Positions 9,901-19,040 are shown, counted from the first letter of the stretch. The stretch: 64,000 bases of DNA from Allorhizobium sonneratiae (GCF_023700755.1 NZ_JAMKOJ010000012.1:35492-99491), one strand, 5' to 3'. Numbers and translations: made by a program. Notes: generated by a model not told the origin, from the letters alone.

Positions 9901-12900
9901 CTTGCAGCAGAGATACCGAGAAAACCGGCCTGATCGAGCAATCGCTGCCATTCTTCGCCATCGACCAATGTGCCGAGAGGAAAATCCTCGGAGACGGTGC
10001 GGTCGAACCATGTCTCTAAAAGGCCGAAAGCAAAATCCTGAAACAGGGAGGGGGCGGAGGCAACAGCGATGAACCGCCGGACCGAGAGCAGGGACCCATG
10101 CGTAAAACGGGCCAGCATGTCACCATCGATCAGGCTGGCAAGGTCCGCTGCAGCACTGACCACCGTATCGATGAAGGTCATGCCATCGAGACCTTTGCGG
10201 TCAACCACCTGCACAGCGGCATCGGCCTCAAACGCCAGTTCGAGATTGCGGCGAAGACCAGCATCCGGCTCACAAATCACCAGACGCCCGCCGCGCGCAC
10301 GGATGAGTGCGGCAAGCTTGCGGCTGAAATGCACCGACACAGCACCAAGCTCCAGCCAGAAGGGGGCCGAAACGGGCGAATCATCGCCAATCAGGCTGTT
10401 GGCTGCGTCGAGGAGCCGCTCCATCCGCGCCGAAGCAAGCGGAGAATGAACGGCAAAATGCTCAAGCGTTGCCTCACCGACCAGACCGGACCAGAGATCG
10501 GCACCATTCAGCCCGCCGTCCACGGCCTGTAGCCTGGCATCAAGGGCGGAATACACATCGTTGATCATTACCAGCTCGACGGTCCGTGCGGGAAAATCGC
10601 GGTAAAGTTCGCCGATCAGCTCGGACACGGGCGGCAGACCCGCATCAGGCTCCAGACGCCAGCATCCATCTTCGGCAACAGCCAGACCGGCATCACTCAG
10701 GAGATGAAGGCCGTTGACGAGAAACCGGCGAAGCTGTCTCTCCGCAGGCAACCTGCCGGAGCGCACACAGACATCAGGGTCGGCCAGCCGCAGCGCCAGC
10801 CCATGCAGCGCACTCAAGACCGCAGCCTGCAAGAGCACGCTGGCCGTATCAGGCTCCACATCGCCGTCGGCGAAAAGACCGGGCGGCAAAAACAGCTCAC
10901 TGTCGCGCAACAGCGGCAAGGCCACCGTCTCATAGCGATAGGCAAGACTTTCGAGCGGTTTGTGCTGTTTCAGATAGGTGCGGCGGAAGCGACCGCCGCG
11001 CAGGCTGGCAATCAGGCTGCCATCCTCGGCAAAGAGGGTAAAATGGGCCTTGATCGAGCTTTCACTCACCCGCTCGATCTCGATGACCGCCCGATGCACG
11101 GCAAGACCGAGGCACGCGGTGCGGATCATGGCGAAGCCAACCGGAATATAGGGCGCACCGCCGCGCTCGCCGCTTAAACGGTCGAACAGCGCCACCAGCC
11201 CATGGAACATGGCATCGACCGACATCGGATTGAGATTATAGCCGAGCAACGGATGGGCGGGGGAGGCGGCTGGCTTCAGCACGACCTCAAGCCAGTGGTC
11301 GCCATGGCAGACGGCCCGTTCCAGCAACTGGAAATGCGGGCCGTAATCGAGACCGAAATGGCGTGCCGTGCGATAGGCGCTTTCGGCATCGACCACGGCG
11401 GTCGGTGCGGGCAGATCGTTCAGAACCGTGGCCGGCGCTTCGGTTGCGGTCAGCCGGCGCAACCGGCCCATGGCATGCAGCGTCCAGTCATCCTCGCTCA
11501 GCCGCTCACGCGACAGAATGCGGATATCGCCGGTCTCACGGGAAATCTCTGTCGACAGTTCCAGAATATGGCTGTCGCTCAATTCCAGCGGACGCAGGAT
11601 ATCGAGATTGGCCAGCTCCAGCCGGTCGGTGCCGAAAAGGTCCTGTCCTGCCGAGAGTGCTATTTCGATAAAGCCGCTGCCGGGCAGGATCGCCCTGCCA
11701 TCGACCACATGCTCGCCCAGATCGGGAAAGAGCCGGGCATCGACATGGTTTTTCCAGTGCGTCCCGTTCATATCGACCCGCCAGCCATTCAACCGGTAGG
11801 CGTTACGGGCAAAACGGCCATAAAGATCGACCCGGTCGCTGGTCGGCTCCGGCCTGAGCTCGAGATGCGAAAACGGCAGACCCGGCAGGCGGATCTCGGC
11901 CCGACGCGGTCCGAACACCGCCGATGCATCGACCCTTGCGCCATGGGCTATGGCGCGCGCCAGTGCCTGTGCCACCGGATCGATCCCATCTGGGGCCTGA
12001 TCCCGGTTCAGGGTGGCGATGGTGGTGACGGACTGACCCGCATGCTGCGCGGTTTCACCCACATAATTGCCGAGAATGGCGCGGGGCGAAATTTCGACGA
12101 AGACCGAGCATTCCAGGGCAAGCGCCGTCTCCGTCGCCTGCCGGAAACGAACCGGGCAACGCACATTCTGCCACCAGTAATCCGCTGTCAGCGCCTGACC
12201 GTCGAAAACCTCACCCGTCACCGTGGAAATGAACGGCAAAACCGCCGGGCGCGGGGCAATCACCGGTGGATCGGCAAAAAATCCATCCTGCGCCATATCG
12301 ATCAGCGGGTGATGGAAGGGATAATCGATATCGAGAACCTGGGCAGGAATACGCCGCTTGCGCGCCTCGTCGCGAACAGCCTGAACCGCCTCGCGCGGGC
12401 CTGAAACAGTGACCGAGCCTAGCGCGTTGATCGCCGCGATCGCCACATCATCGAGAGCAAGCTCGCCGATCAGCACTGCGGCATCGGCTTCGCCAAGCTT
12501 CAAGGCCGCCATGGTGCCGGAACCCGCCAGCACTGCCTGATGCTGCGAGCGCTTGGCGATGACGGCGACAGCGTCATCCAGTGTCAGCGCACCGGCGCAA
12601 TAAGCCGCCGCCACCTCACCGACGGAATGACCGAACACCGCATCCGGGGTCAACCCCTTTGCCTTCAGCGCATCGGTCAGCGCCACCTGAACGGCAAACA
12701 GCAGCGGCTGGGCAAGCCGCGTATCCTTGAGCCTGGCCTCAAGGGCCGGATCTGTCAGGGCATCTTTCAGCGAGATCGGCGAAAACCGGCTGAAAGAGGC
12801 CGCGACGTGATCGAAACTCTGGCGGAAAACCGGATTGGCACGGTAGGCGTCGAGACCCATTCCCGCCCATTGCGCGCCATTGCCGGCAAAGACAAAGGCC

Positions 12901-14462
12901 AGCTTTGCATTTAACGTCAGCGCTGTTCCGATTTCACCACCGCTCTTTCCAGTTTCACGCCGCTCGGCCACGGCCCTGATCACGGCCTCCGTCGGACCGG
13001 AGGCGACAAAACGATGTTTCAGAGCGGCACGATTGGCTGCAGCGGCAGAGATGATACCGGCAGCAGCCTGCGGATCTGTCCTGAACGCCGCATCATAGGC
13101 TTCGACCAGCGCCGTCAGGCTTTCCTGCGTATGGGCACTGATCATAAAGACCGGCTCATGCGAGGAGGCCGGCGCAAGGCGTGACACCGGTTCGGGATCG
13201 GCAATCACCACATGGGCATTGGCGCCACCGAAACCGAAGGAATTGACACCCGCCCGTCTTGCCGTCTTCCCACGCGGCAGCGGCACCGGCTGCGCAGCAA
13301 CCTTGACATTCAGCCCTTCAAAATCGATCGCATCATTCGGTTCATCGAAATGCAGCGATGGGGGCAGAAGATCGTGCTCCAGCGCCAGCATCGCCTTCAT
13401 CAGCCCCAGCAGTCCCGAAGCCGGTTCGGCATGGCCTATATTGGTCTTGATCGATCCGATCAGGATCGGCTCTTTACGGCGCTGGCCAATGACTGTGCCG
13501 AGCGACCAGACCTCGGCCGGGTCGCCCACCTTGGTTCCCGTGCCATGGCCTTCGATGAAGGCGAGACTGTCGGGATCAATGCCATTGCCGTCGTAAACCG
13601 CACGCAACAACGTCGCCTGCGCCTCTTTCGACGGCAGAGAAATACCGTTGGTGCGGCCTGCCGCATTGATACCGCTGGCGAGGATCGTCGCATGGCTGCG
13701 GTCGCCTTCCCTCAACGCCCTGTCCCGGCTTCTGAGAACCAGCGACACCGCGCCTTCGGCGCGCACATAGCCGATGCCGTCATTGGAATAAGCCTTGCAC
13801 AGCCCGTCTATCGAGAGCATCCGCGCCTGGGCGAAACCGACGAAGGGCAAAGGATGCACCAGCACATTGACGCCCGCGACGATTGCCGTATCGACAAGAC
13901 CGGCCTCGATAGCCCGCACGGCATGATCGAGGGCAACCAGTGAGGAGGAACAAGCGGTATCGACCGTGAGGCTTGGTCCATTCAGGCCGAAGACATGGGA
14001 AATGCGGTTGGAGACCACCGACAGCGTATTGCCGGTCATAAAATGCGGGCCGGGCCCGGCCGGGTCCTCTGCCGCCAGATTGGCATGATCGAGACTGGAC
14101 GCGCCGACATAGACGGCGACATTCTCGCCATGAAGGCTTTCGGCAGGAATATTGGCGTCTTCCAGCGCCCGCCAGGTCAGTTCCAGCAGAATGCGCTGCT
14201 GCGGGTCCATGAAGGCCGCTTCGCGCTGCGACATGCCGAACAGCGCCGGATCAAAGCAGTAAATATCATCAAGAACGCCGGCTGCCAGCGTATAATATTT
14301 TCCGGCAATACCGATCTCGGGATGCCAATAGCGGGCAATATCCCATCGATCCTGCGGCAGGGTTGTTACCGTGCACCGTCCCTGGCTGAGCACTGAAAAC
14401 AGCTCATCCGTCGAATTCGCTCCAGGCGCGACACAGGCGCGGCCAATAATCTCAACTGCCAT
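6990..14462 (-). CDS. rkpA: Highly reducing type I polyketide synthase (KS-AT-DH-degenerate MT-ER-KR-ACP), RkpA-like
   Basis: A single 2490-residue multidomain synthase. Ketosynthase: nucleophile Cys171 in DTACSSS, then EGHGTGT and KTNIGH. Acyltransferase: GHSVG with Ser613; the specificity loop reads YPFH, so the extender is unclear. Dehydratase: HVVDGRAILP with His918, and Asp1083 in DAMFHGL. At about 1200-1560 lies a methyltransferase-like region whose SAM motif is lost (LELGA at 1370 without the GTGG). Enoylreductase: about 1768-2090, HGAAGGVGLA near 1904. Ketoreductase: about 2105-2310, with VVGGIGGFGLA. ACP: phosphopantetheine Ser2421 in GLDSL. There is no thioesterase. The domain set predicts a fully reduced acyl chain. 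The adjacent oxoamine synthase and SDR suggest release by decarboxylative condensation with an amino acid. Homologous to Sinorhizobium RkpA. Confidence 0.93.
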   Translation of the reverse strand: MAVEIIGRACVAPGANSTDELFSVLSQGRCTVTTLPQDRWDIARYWHPEIGIAGKYYTLAAGVLDDIYCFDPALFGMSQREAAFMDPQQRILLELTWRALEDANIPAESLHGENVAVYVGASSLDHANLAAEDPAGPGPHFMTGNTLSVVSNRISHVFGLNGPSLTVDTACSSSLVALDHAVRAIEAGLVDTAIVAGVNVLVHPLPFVGFAQARMLSIDGLCKAYSNDGIGYVRAEGAVSLVLRSRDRALREGDRSHATILASGINAAGRTNGISLPSKEAQATLLRAVYDGNGIDPDSLAFIEGHGTGTKVGDPAEVWSLGTVIGQRRKEPILIGSIKTNIGHAEPASGLLGLMKAMLALEHDLLPPSLHFDEPNDAIDFEGLNVKVAAQPVPLPRGKTARRAGVNSFGFGGANAHVVIADPEPVSRLAPASSHEPVFMISAHTQESLTALVEAYDAAFRTDPQAAAGIISAAAANRAALKHRFVASGPTEAVIRAVAERRETGKSGGEIGTALTLNAKLAFVFAGNGAQWAGMGLDAYRANPVFRQSFDHVAASFSRFSPISLKDALTDPALEARLKDTRLAQPLLFAVQVALTDALKAKGLTPDAVFGHSVGEVAAAYCAGALTLDDAVAVIAKRSQHQAVLAGSGTMAALKLGEADAAVLIGELALDDVAIAAINALGSVTVSGPREAVQAVRDEARKRRIPAQVLDIDYPFHHPLIDMAQDGFFADPPVIAPRPAVLPFISTVTGEVFDGQALTADYWWQNVRCPVRFRQATETALALECSVFVEISPRAILGNYVGETAQHAGQSVTTIATLNRDQAPDGIDPVAQALARAIAHGARVDASAVFGPRRAEIRLPGLPFSHLELRPEPTSDRVDLYGRFARNAYRLNGWRVDMNGTHWKNHVDARLFPDLGEHVVDGRAILPGSGFIEIALSAGQDLFGTDRLELANLDILRPLELSDSHILELSTEISRETGDIRILSRERLSEDDWTLHAMGRLRRLTATEAPATVLNDLPAPTAVVDAESAYRTARHFGLDYGPHFQLLERAVCHGDHWLEVVLKPAASPAHPLLGYNLNPMSVDAMFHGLVALFDRLSGERGGAPYIPVGFAMIRTACLGLAVHRAVIEIERVSESSIKAHFTLFAEDGSLIASLRGGRFRRTYLKQHKPLESLAYRYETVALPLLRDSELFLPPGLFADGDVEPDTASVLLQAAVLSALHGLALRLADPDVCVRSGRLPAERQLRRFLVNGLHLLSDAGLAVAEDGCWRLEPDAGLPPVSELIGELYRDFPARTVELVMINDVYSALDARLQAVDGGLNGADLWSGLVGEATLEHFAVHSPLASARMERLLDAANSLIGDDSPVSAPFWLELGAVSVHFSRKLAALIRARGGRLVICEPDAGLRRNLELAFEADAAVQVVDRKGLDGMTFIDTVVSAAADLASLIDGDMLARFTHGSLLSVRRFIAVASAPSLFQDFAFGLLETWFDRTVSEDFPLGTLVDGEEWQRLLDQAGFLGISAARQDGEGGPVMTVSACGRKLEAEFDVIMPEARPVVVVHDGAIDPSRIEAALAALSPVDEIRLLTLTGQEEENRAAFTALLRDETFAADGGFVWLLPQSLEQERDGDGSLVLQDRVLSLSALALALGDAGVAKPCPIALVLPGGAPLKAGLSARVSHPVNSGLWRFARVLRNEFDLLDLRVVDPGAADNAIEVMLECGLRLLAQPSQNHEWLIEAETGLLCEVRAVPDQCVEPVTAFDAAVIRQRVASQVGSIVWESCPVPDIGAHDVLVKTAATGLNFRDVMWAMGLLPEEALEDGFAGASIGMEFSGEVVAVGSAIDDVAVGDQVMAIAASAFGTHVKVKRAGVTKLPEGIDPVAAATIPVVFLTAYYAIHELARVRPGETILIHGAAGGVGLAAIQIAQHFGAKVIATAGTEEKRRFIKALGVEHVFDSRSLGFVGDVLSVTDGEGVDLALNSLFGEAMEKTLSLVKPFGRFLELGKRDYYADSKIGLRPFRRNVSYFGIDADQLLVLHPDLSRRLLGEVGALFEAGVLTPLPFRAFAYDEIGDAFRLMQNAGHIGKIVVKPPVKGRDMVAKRISGTMKVDPVGMHLVVGGIGGFGLATANWLVEQGARHIALVTRRGVADDETEAMTALWAKQGVHVHIHACDVTNETDLSGLLTALRAVAPLKSVVHAAMVLDDALIANLDRARNRPVIEVKAKGASLLDRLTRQDRLDNFILFSSATTFVGNPGQGNYVAANGFLEGLARARRESGLPGLAIGFGAIADAGYLARNTVVNEKLGRRLGKTALMAREALSAVERYIAADNGTVDAATVMISEFDWALAQSLGVMKESLFEVIARRLGHQIGSGDGNGVDLVALVEGKSPAEGQEALFDVLAGVIADTLRIPKESIGLTSVLKEIGLDSLMAVELGSSFEQSTGFDIPLSSLADKATVGDLTRKLYEKVSLRGRLDDKADDSAAEVRIMEELHRRHGG

Positions 14463-14894
14463 CAATCGTCCAAGTCTCTATCGCCAATAAGCCCCTGTCC
14501 CCATAACCCACAATGTCCTTACGGAAGGCCAGCGGATGCGTCAATCTCACACGTCGCGACCGCCCCGAACAAGAAACGGCAATGTCGACGCAATCAAGGC
14601 TTCAGATGCATTTTACAGACATTGAAACCGTCAACCAGATACCAATGATCGTTGCTCAACGCCGTCCCGTCGCTTGTCCGATGTAAGAAAGACAATGGCA
14701 CAACATCGTTCCAGTCTGTTCCCTGGTCTTTTCCAATTCACTCGTGATTTGAGACGGTTAAGAAAAGTTATTCATACCCTGTCCTCTTCTCTGGTCTTTT
14801 TAAATCGATTTAATATCATTTTCACAATAGATAGGGCCCGATTTGCAAAAGTCGAAGCCGATGATGTTTGCCATGTCATGAAAGGGTTTGTCGG
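14463..14894. other. Intergenic region between rkpA-like PKS and MFS gene
   Basis: 432 bp without a convincing gene. The left part should hold the promoter for the PKS operon on the minus strand. The right part (14760-14830) is AT-rich and carries a perfect 14 bp palindrome. The decamer ctggtctttt occurs twice (about 14723 and 14791). An open frame from 14674 to 14946 overlaps the MFS gene and has no family features. Confidence 0.6.
14800..14813. promoter_or_regulatory. Palindromic operator-like site upstream of MFS transporter
   Basis: TTAAATCGATTTAA is a perfect 14 bp palindrome with a central CG, the form typical of LacI-family operators. It lies 82 bp upstream of the MFS transporter start in AT-rich DNA. 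No LacI-family gene is in the window, so the regulator is unknown. Confidence 0.4.
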
Positions 14895-16076
14895 ATGCGG
14901 GCTATCGTCACCAAAGAGCGGGCTGCCGTCTCTCTGCTCTTCCTGATGAACGGCACCATGGCCGGATGCTGGGCGGTGAAAGTGCCGCAATTTTCCAGTG
15001 CCCTGTCGCTTTCCGAATTCGAACTGGGACTGATGATCCTCACCCTGGGGCTGGGCTCAATTGTCTTCATGCCGATTGCCGGGGCCAGCATTTCCCGTTT
15101 CGGGTCGCGTGCCGTCGCGCTTGCGACCTCGCTTATGTTTGTGCCGATGCTGCTTGTGTTGACGCTTGCGCCCAATGTCATGACGGCCGTGCCCGCAATC
15201 TTCCTGTTTGGCGGCTTCATGGGCGCAATGGATGTGGCGATGAACGCCAATGCGGTTGAAACAGAAACCCATATGGGCCGGGCGATCATGTCCTCCTGTC
15301 ATGCGTTCTGGAGCCTTGGCGGTCTGGCCGGTGCAGGACTGGGCGGCTGGTTGTTGACCATCAGCACTCCCATCCTCCATGCTCTGGTGTCGACCTTTCT
15401 TGCCGCCGCGCTCTTGTTGCTCGCCTGGCCCTATCTTTATCGAGACGCGCCTCACCACCACTCAGACCACACGCCGCGATCAGGATTGCCACGAACAGCC
15501 GCCCCCTGGCTTCTTGGGATAATCGCCCTGTTTTCCATGATCCCGGAAGGCAGCGTTCTGGACTGGAGCGCCCTTTATCTTCGCAAAGAGCTTCACACGG
15601 ATGTGGCCGCATCCGGCCTTGCCTATGCCGGGTTTTCGCTCACCATGGCGCTCATGCGCTTTGCCGGAGATCATTTGCGCGACCGGCTCGGCGCCATACT
15701 GATCCTCAGGCTGAGCGCTGCCATCGCAATGAGCGGTCTGCTCCTTGCCGGCTTTGCCGCTGGCCCTCTCATGGCAATCGCCGGTTTTGCCCTGATGGGC
15801 ATCGGCATTGCCAATCTGGTTCCGATTGCCTTTTCGGCTGCGGGCAAGCTGCCCGGTTTGGCGCCCGGCATCGGGCTATCGGTGGTGACGACCATGGGCT
15901 ATTGCGGCATCCTCATTGCTCCCTCCCTGATCGGCTTCATCGCCAGCCATGCATCGCTCGGACTGGTGTTCAAGGCCCTGCCTGTGCTGCTGGTCGTGGT
16001 TCTGCTGCTTTCAGGGCAGGCCCGCCATGCCGATCGACAGGACGAAGACCGTCACGCAGTTGACATTGAAGCATGA
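14895..16076 (+). CDS. MFS transporter, YbjJ/MosC-like
   Basis: A 393-residue integral membrane protein with about twelve hydrophobic segments. It begins MRAIVTKERAAVSLLF and has a short hydrophilic, His-rich loop (APHHHSDHT) near the middle, as expected between the two six-helix halves of major facilitator proteins. The sequence style (NGTMAGCWAVKVPQ near the N-terminus, MDVAMNANAVETE after helix 4) matches the E. coli YbjJ / rhizopine MosC group; substrates for that group are poorly known. ATG 14895 has AAAGGG eight bases upstream and is preferred over the TTG at 14868. A palindromic operator-like site lies upstream. Transcription may continue towards ispG, 45 bp downstream. Confidence 0.83.
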   Translation: MRAIVTKERAAVSLLFLMNGTMAGCWAVKVPQFSSALSLSEFELGLMILTLGLGSIVFMPIAGASISRFGSRAVALATSLMFVPMLLVLTLAPNVMTAVPAIFLFGGFMGAMDVAMNANAVETETHMGRAIMSSCHAFWSLGGLAGAGLGGWLLTISTPILHALVSTFLAAALLLLAWPYLYRDAPHHHSDHTPRSGLPRTAAPWLLGIIALFSMIPEGSVLDWSALYLRKELHTDVAASGLAYAGFSLTMALMRFAGDHLRDRLGAILILRLSAAIAMSGLLLAGFAAGPLMAIAGFALMGIGIANLVPIAFSAAGKLPGLAPGIGLSVVTTMGYCGILIAPSLIGFIASHASLGLVFKALPVLLVVVLLLSGQARHADRQDEDRHAVDIEA

Positions 16077-16121
16077 TTGATCCACCTGAAAAGCATGTTT
16101 TCATAGAGTGAGATCGGTTCC

Positions 16122-17372
16122 ATGGCCTCCCCTCAAGACTTCGATCCGAAACCGCGCCGTGCCTCTGTTGCCGTCGATGTCGGCGGTGTGATCGTCGGCG
16201 GCGGCGCCCCGGTTGTGGTGCAATCCATGACCAACACCGACACCGCCGATATCGACGCCACGGTCAAGCAGGTCGCCGACCTCTACAAGGCGGGCTCGGA
16301 AATCGTGCGCATCACCGTCGACCGGGATGAAAGTGCCGCTGCTGTGCCGAAAATCCGCGAGCGTCTTCTGCGGCTTGGCCTCGACGTGCCGCTGGTCGGC
16401 GATTTTCACTATATCGGCCACAAGCTGCTGGCCGATCATCCGGCCTGTGCCGAGGCGCTGGCGAAATATCGCATCAATCCCGGCAATGTCGGCTTCAAGG
16501 ACAAGAAGGACAAGCAGTTCGCCGAGATCGTCGAAATGGCGATCCGTTACGACAAGCCGGTGCGCATCGGCGTCAACTGGGGCTCGCTCGATCAGGATCT
16601 GCTGACCCGGTTGATGGATGACAATCAGGACAAGGGCTCGCCGCTATCGGCCCGTCAGGTCATGCATGAGGCCATCTGTCAGTCGGCGCTTCTGTCGGCC
16701 GAGCTTGCCGAAGAGATCGGCCTTGCCCGCAACCGCATCATTCTCTCGGCCAAGGTCAGTCAGGTTCAGGACCTGATCGCCGTCTATTCCATGCTGTCGG
16801 AACGCTCCGATCATGCGCTTCATCTCGGGCTGACCGAAGCGGGCATGGGCACCAAGGGCATCGTCGCCTCCTCCGCCGCCATGGGCTATGTGCTGCAACA
16901 GGGCATCGGCGACACAATTCGCGTGTCCCTGACGCCCGAGCCGGGCGGCGACCGCACCCGTGAAGTGCAGGTGGCGCAGGAACTGTTGCAGGTCATGGGT
17001 TTCCGGCAATTCGTACCGGTCGTGGCCGCCTGCCCCGGCTGCGGCCGCACCACCTCAACCGTCTTTCAGGAGCTGGCGCAGAAAATCCAGAGCGACATCC
17101 GCAAGAACATGCCGGTCTGGCGGGAAAAATATCCCGGTGTCGAAGGGCTCAATGTCGCGGTCATGGGCTGTATCGTCAACGGGCCGGGTGAGAGCAAACA
17201 TGCCGATATCGGCATTTCACTGCCCGGCACCGGCGAAAGCCCGTCCGCGCCCGTTTTTATTGACGGAAAAAAGGAAATGACTCTGCGCGGACCAAGGATC
17301 GCCGAAGAGTTTGAAGCACTGGTAATTGATTATATTGAAAAACGATATGGTCAAAAATCAGCGGCGGAATAA
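16122..17372 (+). CDS. ispG: 4-hydroxy-3-methylbut-2-en-1-yl diphosphate synthase
   Basis: Converts methylerythritol cyclodiphosphate to HMBPP, the penultimate step of the MEP isoprenoid pathway. The protein has 416 residues, normal for the bacterial two-domain form. The N-terminal TIM barrel starts with [17 protein letters not shown]. The C-terminal iron-sulfur domain has CPGC (Cys304 and Cys307) and GCIVNGPGE (Cys350, Glu357), which bind the 4Fe-4S cluster and contribute the conserved glutamate. The start ATG is at 16122. All expected key residues are present. Confidence 0.97.
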   Translation: MASPQDFDPKPRRASVAVDVGGVIVGGGAPVVVQSMTNTDTADIDATVKQVADLYKAGSEIVRITVDRDESAAAVPKIRERLLRLGLDVPLVGDFHYIGHKLLADHPACAEALAKYRINPGNVGFKDKKDKQFAEIVEMAIRYDKPVRIGVNWGSLDQDLLTRLMDDNQDKGSPLSARQVMHEAICQSALLSAELAEEIGLARNRIILSAKVSQVQDLIAVYSMLSERSDHALHLGLTEAGMGTKGIVASSAAMGYVLQQGIGDTIRVSLTPEPGGDRTREVQVAQELLQVMGFRQFVPVVAACPGCGRTTSTVFQELAQKIQSDIRKNMPVWREKYPGVEGLNVAVMGCIVNGPGESKHADIGISLPGTGESPSAPVFIDGKKEMTLRGPRIAEEFEALVIDYIEKRYGQKSAAE

Positions 17373-17538
17373 GCAATCGTAAGGCTTTTCTTCATATTGC
17401 CGCAATTGCTATGTTGAGCGGAAGCGTTCTCTTTGAAAATCAGGAACAGGTTTTTCGGGGACGACAAACGGAAAAATGAATCTGAAGTCTGCAAGGAGCC
17501 TGCTAGACTTCTGGGGACGATCACGGAGCTTGAGCCTG

Positions 17539-18210
17539 ATGCTGAAACGATTCGCAATTCTTGCGCTTGCCGCCACTTTTCTGAGCGCCTGCACAACAAC
17601 AAATCCTTATACGGGCGAACAACAGATGTCGAATACCTCCGGTGGCGCCCTCATCGGCGCTGGCCTCGGCGCACTTGGCGGATTTGCTCTGTCCGGTGGT
17701 CACGGTGGCGTTGCACGGCGTAATGCCGCACTGATCGGTGCTGGCATCGGCGCACTGGCCGGTGGTGCTATTGGCAACTATATGGACAATCAGGAAGCTG
17801 AACTGCGCGCCCAACTGCAAGGCACCGGCGTTTCCGTTACCCGTCAGGGCGACCGCATCATCCTGAACATGCCGTCCAACATCACCTTCCCGACCGATCA
17901 GGCCCAGGTTCTGCCGCCCTTCTATGCGACGCTCAATTCCGTGGCCATCGTCTTGCGGAAGTTCAACAAGACCCTGATCGACGTCAACGGCTACACCGAC
18001 TCGACCGGCAGCCTAGCCCACAATCAGGACCTATCGCAGCGCCGCGCCGATGCTGTGACCAATTATCTCGCGCAGCAAGGCGTCGATCCACGTCGTATGT
18101 CCTCCATGGGCTTCGGTCCCAGCCAGCCGATCGCCAGCAATGCAACCCCGGAAGGGCGCGCCCAGAACCGCCGCGTCGAAGTGTCGATTTCTCCGCTCAG
18201 GGCACAGTGA
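17539..18210 (+). CDS. OmpA-family outer membrane lipoprotein with glycine-zipper region
   Basis: A 223-residue lipoprotein. The signal peptide ends in the lipobox LSAC (Cys18). Residues about 35-85 are two glycine-zipper hairpins (GGALIGAGLGALGGFAL and AALIGAGIGALAGGAIG). The C-terminal OmpA/Pal peptidoglycan-binding domain contains NGYTDSTGSLAHNQDLSQRRADAV and the closing AQNRRVEVSISP. It probably tethers the outer membrane to peptidoglycan, like YiaD. The ATG at 17539 gives a standard lipoprotein signal and has GGAG upstream; the frame could also start at 17476 with a longer N-terminus. An intrinsic terminator follows directly. Confidence 0.86.
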   Translation: MLKRFAILALAATFLSACTTTNPYTGEQQMSNTSGGALIGAGLGALGGFALSGGHGGVARRNAALIGAGIGALAGGAIGNYMDNQEAELRAQLQGTGVSVTRQGDRIILNMPSNITFPTDQAQVLPPFYATLNSVAIVLRKFNKTLIDVNGYTDSTGSLAHNQDLSQRRADAVTNYLAQQGVDPRRMSSMGFGPSQPIASNATPEGRAQNRRVEVSISPLRAQ

Positions 18211-18236
18211 TCGACTGTTCCAAGTCCGACAAAATA

Positions 18237-18264
18237 CAAAGCGCCGCTTTCGCGGCGCTTTTTT
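18237..18264 (+). terminator. Intrinsic terminator after OmpA-like lipoprotein gene
   Basis: A GCGCCGC stem and its complement around a short TTTC loop are followed by seven T residues, 27 bases after the stop codon. Confidence 0.88.
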
Positions 18265-18314
18265 ATACATGAGAGATAACAGCAAACCTGTTTTGCCATT
18301 ACCTGAACATTCAA

Positions 18315-19040
18315 TCACACGAAAAACTGCGCGCCATTGGCCGAAATGGTCGAACCGGTGATGAAACCGGCCTCATCTGCCGCGAGGAACAGAACAACGC
18401 GCGCGATTTCTTCCGGCTCGCCCAGACGACCGACCGGGATTTGCGGCAGAATGCGCTCGTTGAGCACTTTTTCCGGAATGGCCTTGACCATTTCTGTGGC
18501 GATATAGCCGGGGCAAATGGCGTTGACGGTGATGTTTTTCGCTGCCCCTTCCTGCGCCAGGGCCTTGGTGAAGCCGAGATCGCCTGCTTTCGCTGCAGAA
18601 TAGTTCACCTGCCCCATCTGACCCTTCTGGCCGTTGATCGAGGAAATATTGATGATGCGGCCAAAACTGCGGTCACGCATGCCGGTCCAGACCGGATGGG
18701 TCATGTTGAACATGCCGGTCAGATTGGTGCTGATCACCTCATTCCACTGCTCCGGCGTCATCTTGTGGAACATCGCGTCACGGGTAATCCCGGCATTGTT
18801 GACCAGAATCTCGACCGGACCCAAAGCCTTCTCAACCTCGGCAATGCCTTCGACACAGGCTTTGTAAGAAGACACATCCCACTTGAACACGGGAATGCCC
18901 GTGACGGCTTCAAAGGCCTTGGCCTTTTCATCATTGCCCGCGTAATTGGCGGCGACCTTGTATCCTGCCGATTTCAGCGCAACAGAAATAGCCTCCCCGA
19001 TACCGCGCGTTCCCCCCGTTACCAATGCAACCCTGCTCAT
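18315..19040 (-). CDS. phaB: Acetoacetyl-CoA reductase
   Basis: NADPH-dependent reduction of acetoacetyl-CoA to (R)-3-hydroxybutyryl-CoA, the second step of polyhydroxybutyrate synthesis. A 241-residue SDR with TGGTRGIG at the N-terminus, NNAG at 81-84, and the catalytic Tyr147 and Lys151 in YSAAK. The segment GITRDAMFHKMTPEQWNEV is highly typical of PhaB. It lies 96 bp downstream of phaA on the same strand, so the two form an operon. GAGGAAA precedes the start. Confidence 0.95.
   Translation of the reverse strand: MSRVALVTGGTRGIGEAISVALKSAGYKVAANYAGNDEKAKAFEAVTGIPVFKWDVSSYKACVEGIAEVEKALGPVEILVNNAGITRDAMFHKMTPEQWNEVISTNLTGMFNMTHPVWTGMRDRSFGRIINISSINGQKGQMGQVNYSAAKAGDLGFTKALAQEGAAKNITVNAICPGYIATEMVKAIPEKVLNERILPQIPVGRLGEPEEIARVVLFLAADEAGFITGSTISANGAQFFV

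Noticed and set aside
8373..10019. Open frame of 548 codons on the plus strand
   Set aside because: Antisense to the ER and linker region of the PKS; composition is that of a GC-rich shadow frame.
14674..14946. 90-codon frame before the MFS transporter
   Set aside because: It overlaps the transporter gene start and contains the operator-like palindrome; no family features.
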